Shown here piece by piece: positions 58,525 through 64,000 of a stretch of 64,000 nucleotides of DNA. The notes beneath the pieces were generated by a model. That model did not search any database and was not told the origin of the DNA. It was given only the letters and a program-made list of their open reading frames with translations. The DNA lies in contig CM043958.1 in assembly GCA_014529385.2 (NCBI GenBank), positions 148,649,293 to 148,713,292 on the forward strand. The letters run 5' to 3'. Source of the DNA: Adiantum capillus-veneris. Its lineage: Eukaryota; Streptophyta; Polypodiopsida; Polypodiales; Pteridaceae. The translations under genes were made by a program, and so were the position numbers. The stretch's first letter is position 1; every line of letters starts with the position of its first letter.

Positions 58525-58846
58525 CCACTTACATTTTATGTACCAAGGTAATAACCCCTTTTGTAAAAACATCCTAGGGACTGTTCCCCTATAAATCTAT
58601 TAGGAGTTTATTATGGTGGTGTTTATATAAGGGTAAACTTGAGGGTAATACCAAATCTAACTAGGTTAAAGTATCTGTAGGTTAACTAACCACAATATGG
58701 GTTTCTAGTTAGTCTAGGCAAGCATTAGGTCCTATTTGGGCTAAAGTTTAAAGTCATATGGGGGGGGGTAATTATGGTAGGGTGAGGTTAATAATTTGAG
58801 CCACAGGTTTTTAGGTTTAAAAAAAGGAGTAGAGATGCCCTAGGTG

Positions 58847-58939
<93 letters not shown>

Positions 58940-59380
58940 TTTAACAAGGTCAGGTCTGATTTAAAAAGGTAAACCATAGCAAAAAGTGATATGTGTGTGT
59001 AGTTGTTTTACTTAAATAAATAAACAAAAATGAACATAACAATTCAAAAGACAGCTGGCTTTAGACAAGTGACCAGGGGTAGCACAAAAACAACTCAGTC
59101 TTAGAATCATTTTGTACATTTCTATAAGAATGAGATCTCATTCTAGTGTATAAGTATCAAGGATCATTTGTGTTGTTTTCTCCGTAAAGTGGAAAGAGTC
59201 TAGTACATGAAGGATGGACAACGGCTAAGACCAAAAAATTCCAAGAAAGGATAGAGTCCTCACCTGCATTCATTCAAACAAGACAACAAATATGTTAGCC
59301 TTGAATGCGTTTTACAGGTGTCTATGGACTATATCAATTGTTATCTATGTCCAACTTACAAACTTTTTACTTAAAAACAT
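58525..59380. repeat. Dispersed repeat X, copy 2 (right part)
   Basis: It continues 51305-51800 and matches 17645-18420: TACCAAGGTAATAACCCC, TAAAAACATCCTAGGGACTGTTCC, GGTTAACTAACCACAA, GTTTAAAGTCATAT, then (GT)n at 58849-58936 after CTAGGTGACA, then the AGCTGGCTTTAGACAAG and ATATCAATTGTTATCTATGTCC phrases. Confidence 0.85.
58849..58936. repeat. (GT)n microsatellite
   Basis: About 43 GT units at the same point in repeat X as the array at 17970-18051. Confidence 0.98.
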
Positions 59381-60395
59381 TGTCTAAAGCAATCAATAAT
59401 TCCAGTTTAAAAAATTGTGTATTTATTCTTTTAATGGTCATCACTCGTTTAAGACCCAGGTGTATTTATGTAGTTGTAATAGATAGGGTTATATATTCCC
59501 TCTTTTTTTCAACGGTCCTACAAAACTTGAATCTTTTTTCATGAAGCAGTCTAAATTAGTCCAAGAACACATTAAGACCAAGTGCTCATGGTCCTATTCA
59601 TGCCGCCTCGGACTCACCCTCCTTTTTTTCATAGAACCCATATCGTCTATGTAAAAGCCAATTTTTAAAAAATACAATGCTACCTATAAAAAATTAGCTC
59701 GAGATTGGCTTAGACGTCAACCATAGATATGAATACCATACCAAAAATCATTACGGCCAATCAAAGAACGAGGTCCCAATCATACCCCCTTTTTTTGAAC
59801 AATTTAAAAAAATGTAGTACTCCCAACTGAAAACCAATTACTGTAGTGATGCCATGCGCTACCTGCAAGACGTAAATCGTCTAACTTCAACTTGTTCAGC
59901 TAAAAACCCCATGCAAGTGATGTGAGAATCATAACTAAGTGCCTACAAGACCAACCCCTTATTTACAAAAACCATAGTATGCAATAAATTCATTAGCAAT
60001 GCCATGCGTTTCTTGTAAGATGTAAATTCTCTATTTATAGCTCGTTCAACCCAAAAAAAAAACCATGCAGGTGATGTGAGAACCATCACTAAGTGCCTAC
60101 AAGATCGACCCCTTATTTACAAAATCCAAAACCATAGTATGTAGTAAACTCATTAGCCAAAACCATAGTATGCAATCCGTAGAAAAAAATAATAATACCA
60201 CCAGTATGCCAACGTGACTAGAGCCCCTTGATCAAGAAGCCAACTCTTGTGGTGTTGCAACCCACCTAATACCTTTACTCTTAGAGCCAGTACCTCAAAG
60301 TGTCATTAAAAAAAAACAAGAACCAATGCAATCCGTCTTAAATGGTGTAACTTACCTCACAATACCATTATCAAAACACCAACCAATGTAATCCA
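59381..60395. repeat. Unassigned DNA with a ~155-bp tandem duplication
   Basis: The segment 59842-59993 is repeated at 59994-60155. Shared phrases are ATGCCATGCG, TGTAAAT-TCT, CTCGTTCA or CTTGTTCA, CATGCA-GTGATGTGAGAA, CTAAGTGCCTACAAGA and ACCCCTTATTTACAAAA. No gene was recognised. Confidence 0.75.
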
Positions 60396-60677
60396 ATGAA
60401 GGTAGAGTTTTATGATTCATTCATGTTGCAACACCATAAGGTATACCAAGAGCCTCCCATAAATTACATTGTTTCTATTGCCTATGCCCGTGCTTTTGTT
60501 CTAGAAAATTGCACAATTGGTAGCACAACTTGGAAGATCCCTATAAATAAGAAAGATTGGGAAAGAAAACCTATTTCTTGGGCCATTTTCACTGAAGAGC
60601 TTGTGGACAATGTCATAAAAAAAGGCAATTATGCGAAGAAAGTTGACAAGTGGAGAGAGGCCAATGGGGCCACATGA
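60396..60677 (+). CDS. Unidentified 93-codon frame
   Basis: The frame starts MKVEFYDSFMLQHHKVYQ and reads smoothly with a normal residue mix (for example YIVSIAYARAFVLENC, EELVDNVIKKGNYAKK, VDKWREANGAT), unlike the chance frames around it. After the TGA, the same frame continues with VATSSLLNVKLEGKHEVEQT and FLRGFMRRKRS to about 60840. It may be a fragment of a larger broken gene or a gag-like protein. I do not recognise a family and see no flanking splice pattern or repeat. Confidence 0.35.
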   Translation: MKVEFYDSFMLQHHKVYQEPPINYIVSIAYARAFVLENCTIGSTTWKIPINKKDWERKPISWAIFTEELVDNVIKKGNYAKKVDKWREANGAT

Positions 60678-60840
60678 GTTGCAACATCATCTCTACTGAA
60701 TGTGAAGCTTGAAGGGAAGCATGAGGTAGAGCAAACGGCCACTGCAAATGTGGATTTTCAAGACCATATATTGGAAACAAAGAAAATGGTTAGCACCTTT
60801 TTGAGGGGGTTCATGAGAAGAAAGAGAAGCTGTGGAGAAT

Positions 60841-61503
60841 GAATACTTGGAGACAACAAAGGCAGGAATGCACAGACAGGAAGGTCTCTCAAATGGTGTA
60901 GCTGTATTTCAAAAGAAACTGGCAGATTCTTAGTGCCAATTGGAAGCAATAGAGATAGCAGGGGAAACTACAAACATGGAGGAAATCATAAGACTCTGTG
61001 CTAACATTAAAGATACAAAGGAAGTTTATAGCTTCTAGGAGCTTCAGAGATGCCTGACTATGAGAAGCATGCAACAACTTTCCAGGCAAAGAGGGATAGG
61101 GTGCAAGAAATTCCTAACCAAGATTTTTTCAAGCTGGAGTTCTACAAGTGACATACTTAAAATACTGGGGCAAAATCATCTGTACGCAATTCATCCATTT
61201 CCCCCGTCAAACAGTCATACATCAAGTTGTCTCATCATTGAAGCCATTTGTGCATCCTGCAGCTTGGGATTTCCTGACAATGAGGTAGTGGGTGTTTGTA
61301 TGGTCCAATGCAAACACCCCTACCATCTCTTATTCTTTGCACATATGTGTGGAAGTAGCAATATGTGCATGTACAATGGCTAAAAGCAAGTAATCGTCGA
61401 TGCTGCACGACAAATGTGTGCACCCTTAGTTGCCAAGAAGTCTCTATTAGTCGGTATGTTCATTTGCAAACTTGGTTCACTTTAATACGTAGTAGATTGC
61501 ACC
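60841..61503. other. Unassigned DNA
   Basis: No domain was recognised. Text such as MPDYEKHATTFQAKRDRVQE (plus, near 61050) looks protein-like and may extend the broken frame at 60396. Confidence 0.35.
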
Positions 61504-62340
61504 TGGACATTGGTGGGGGAAGCACCTAGTGACATATAATGATCATATAATTGGTAGAAACCTCCCATAGAGTGGTAGAAACCATTTTGGTATTGGTGGA
61601 ATCCACATTGGACCTGCTAGAAATGATCCTTGGAATGATAAACCATAAGATTGGGATAAGTAGAAATCACCAGTATATCTACTAGAAACCACAATTGCGT
61701 GCATTGTAAAGCAATGAAGGTCCATGTAAAATTCAGTGACCTAGTAGAAACAAGACTAGGAAGCACACCAAGACATTGTTTCTACCATTGTTATGGTAGA
61801 AACCAGTAGACTACATCTGGACATTGGGGGGAGGAGCACCTAGTGCCATAGGAATGATCTTATAATTAGTAGAAACCTCCCATAAAGTGGTAGAAACCAT
61901 TCTAGTACTAGTGGAATCCACATTGGACTTGCTAGAAATGATCCTTGGAATGATTAACCATAAGCTTGGGATAGGAAAGCACCAGTAGACCTACTAGAAA
62001 CCACAATTGCCTGCACTATAAATCAATGAAGGTAAGGTGAAAACCAGTGACTTGGTAGAAACTAATCTAGGAACCATATCAAGACATTGTTTTTAAAAGT
62101 GCAATGGTAGGGACCAATAGAAACCAGTTTGGACATGGGAGAAACCCAATTGCTAAAAGAAATCATTCTGAACTGCTTGAAAGAAAATGGGAAGTGGTAG
62201 AAACCATATGTCTGGGATGAGTAGAAAGCACAAGTGGAACTACTAGAAACCAGAATTGGTTTCACGTTAAACCTATAAAGGAATGGTGAAAACCATTGAC
62301 TTGGTAGAAACCTAGTGAAAGTTGTAAAAAGTTGTTCGGT
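61504..62340. repeat. Tandem array, period about 313 bp, rich in AGTAGAAACC
   Basis: Three units start at TGGACAT: 61504, 61818 and 62130. Units 1 and 2 are close (AGCACCTAGTG, AACCTCCCATA-AGTGGTAGAAACC, GGAATCCACATTGGAC-TGCTAGAAATGATCC), unit 3 is more diverged. Within each, (A/G)(G/C)TAGAAACC recurs many times at irregular spacing, so the unit itself grew from a short motif. No coding capacity. Confidence 0.85.
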
Positions 62341-62374
62341 TCTAAGATTTCTTATTGTGGGTACCTCATTCCTG

Positions 62375-62500
62375 GGTGGTTGAATTCACCAATATAGTGG
62401 TTGAAACCACCAATACAATGGTGGAAACCCTCAATATAGTGATAAAACCACCAATACAGTGTTGAAAACCACCTATATAGTGGTGGAAACCTATTGAAAC
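62375..62500. repeat. Palindromic ~22-bp tandem repeats
   Basis: About five copies of ACCACCAATACAGTGGTGGAA. Each unit contains arms CCACCA and TGGTGG (or close variants) around ATACAA, ATATAG or ATACAG. It directly follows the AGTAGAAACC array and probably shares its origin, since the GTGGTGGAAACC end matches that motif. Confidence 0.8.
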
Positions 62501-62945
62501 TGGTCAAAAGTAGCCGAGTTTTTAAGATTTCTCGATGGGTAGTTTATTTTGTGGTGTAAAATACGTTGTTTTTTCTTGATGGTGTGAGCGCTCCATTCCT
62601 TGGCTACTTGTCGAGAAAAAATGAGCTATGAGCAAAAAGAATGTATTGAAAAAACAATAAAACTTTAGTTCAAACGCTGATGTTTTTTTATACAAAGTGT
62701 TCAACCCACCATGTAATGTGTTATGTGCGTCTTTCCCCAGGCATCCACCATTTGTGATGTGAAACTATTGATTACAAACTTTAAGGTGGATATCTCAACA
62801 TAGGTTAGCTTTGCCTTTTCAAGCAAACAAAAAATATCATCTACAGACTGCCACACACAAGCATGCTTAATTCCTAGGGCTGCTTTGTTACCTCGAGTCT
62901 TACCATACCCCGAGCGACATTTTCCGAGCGAACACAGATCCGAGC
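62501..62945. other. Unassigned DNA
   Basis: No gene or repeat was recognised between the palindromic repeats and the long direct repeat. Confidence 0.4.
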
Positions 62946-64000
62946 AAACAAATTAAGAAAGTGAATCATAATACATGAAAATGAACTCAACAAGTTATAG
63001 TATTACAAACACTATCCCATTTGTTAATAACTAAACCCTATATCACAATTCCTTGCCAATAATTCTCTAAATTCTTTAAGGAGTTGCTTTCGTCTCATCA
63101 ATGACTTAATGTTTATCCATAACACAAATTACGTTGTCAAATCATTAATACAAGAGAATTCCATAAAAAATGGACAAAGTTTTCTTTGTAAAATGAAAAA
63201 AATTTCAAACTAACCATGGTCCATTGGACACCTCACATGAGGATTTCAAAATATTCACTTTCAAAATCATACAAGGAATGACTTGTCCATTTGTCAATAC
63301 TTAAACTCTAGATCATAAGCACTCGATAATAATTCTAGACTCTATGAAGATCCGCATCCGTCATTAATGAAAACATTGCGTTTATGACGCATTTCACAGA
63401 TATGAAAGTCGTATCGCAATTGCTTCGCCATCCTTTGAGCCGCTGCCTCTACATAGATCGGCAATGCACTTCCACAAACAAGCAAAAGTGAATGTAGTCA
63501 ATATGCATGCACTCAAAATTCAATCTATGGATCTCATTAATAACATTAAACGTAATTCTTTCGCAAAATACATAAATGTCAAAAAGTGAAACATAACATA
63601 AAGACCCAAAACACAGAGCAAACAAAATAGGGAAGTGAATCATAATACAAGAAACTGAACTCAATAAGCTACATTTTCACAAACACTATCTTATTTGTTA
63701 ATAACTAAACCCTACATCACAAACACTTGCCAACAATTCTCTAGATTCTTGAAGGAGTCGCATTCGTCTCATCAATTCACAATGTAATGTATTATCCATA
63801 ATACAAATTATGTTGTCAAATCATTAATACAAGATCCTTTCATTAAAAAAATTGGACAAAGCTTCCTTTGTAAAATGAAGAAAATTTCAAACTAACCATG
63901 GTCCAATGGACACCTCACATGAGGATTTCAAAATATTCACTTTCAAAATCATAGAAGGAATGATATGTCCATTTGTCAATACTTAAACTCTACATCATAA
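62946..64000. repeat. Long direct repeat, period about 670 bp, running off the window
   Basis: 62946-63342 matches 63619-64000 at about 90% by eye: AAGTGAATCATAATACA, TTTGTTAATAACTAAACCCTA, GTTGTCAAATCATTAATACAAGA, AACTAACCATGGTCCA-TGGACACCTCACATGAGG, ATGTCCATTTGTCAATACTTAAACTCTA-ATCATAA. The second unit is cut by the window end. A satellite-like array may continue beyond it. No frame is conserved. Confidence 0.85.

Overview
The window is a plant nuclear segment, about 60% A+T, made almost entirely of transposable elements and their relics. I found no intact host gene. A fern is the likeliest source: broken pentatricopeptide-repeat (PPR) fragments with the wording ACILKACG / LLEKD / ALVDMHVKCG resemble the large PPR families of ferns, and Penelope-type reverse transcriptase, a fungus-like Ty3 lineage, CACTA transposase and chromovirus relics lie side by side. 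The organism is an inference; no single-copy marker gene is present.

Layout. 1-3482: low-coding DNA with a PPR relic (880-1560) split by a 218-bp inverted-repeat element with an 8-bp target duplication. 3483-8441: a minus-strand Ty1/copia element with both LTRs, a 5-bp target duplication and a second copy of the inverted-repeat element inside its pol. 9525-10343: a CACTA (TNP2) transposase relic. 11529-12030: a degenerate tandem array. 12925-13600 and 24528-26404: Penelope-like element fragments. 15430-18420: dispersed repeats with a long (GT)n. 19263-19400: eight AAACCCTAA boxes, followed by a compound microsatellite that fuses directly into a truncated chromovirus pol (19785-22331).

26405-40882 is a nest: a truncated second copia copy, then a plus-strand fungus-like Ty3/gypsy element whose body is interrupted by an opposite-strand, Tat/OTA-like segment in the order RT-RH-INT-ORF3-LTR-gag-PR. 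41019-51305 is a tandem duplication carrying PPR relics. Its first copy was later hit by a 5,983-bp non-autonomous LTR element (41818-47800) holding a captured FGGY carbohydrate-kinase fragment, a tRNA-like sequence and an array of six hairpins with covarying stems. 51801-58519 is a very young Ty3/gypsy element: its 1,626-bp LTRs differ at one base that I noticed, and its gag-pro-RT frame is open, but integrase is absent. 58525-64000 holds dispersed and tandem repeats and one unidentified 93-codon frame.

Three insertions can be dated relative to their surroundings because an empty-site paralogue lies in the same window: the inverted-repeat element (empty site near 26468), the 41818-47800 element (near 50477) and the young gypsy (near 17633). 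The feature I would look at first is the six-unit hairpin array at 46664-46895: its stems change sequence from unit to unit but stay paired, while a 17-base core stays nearly constant.
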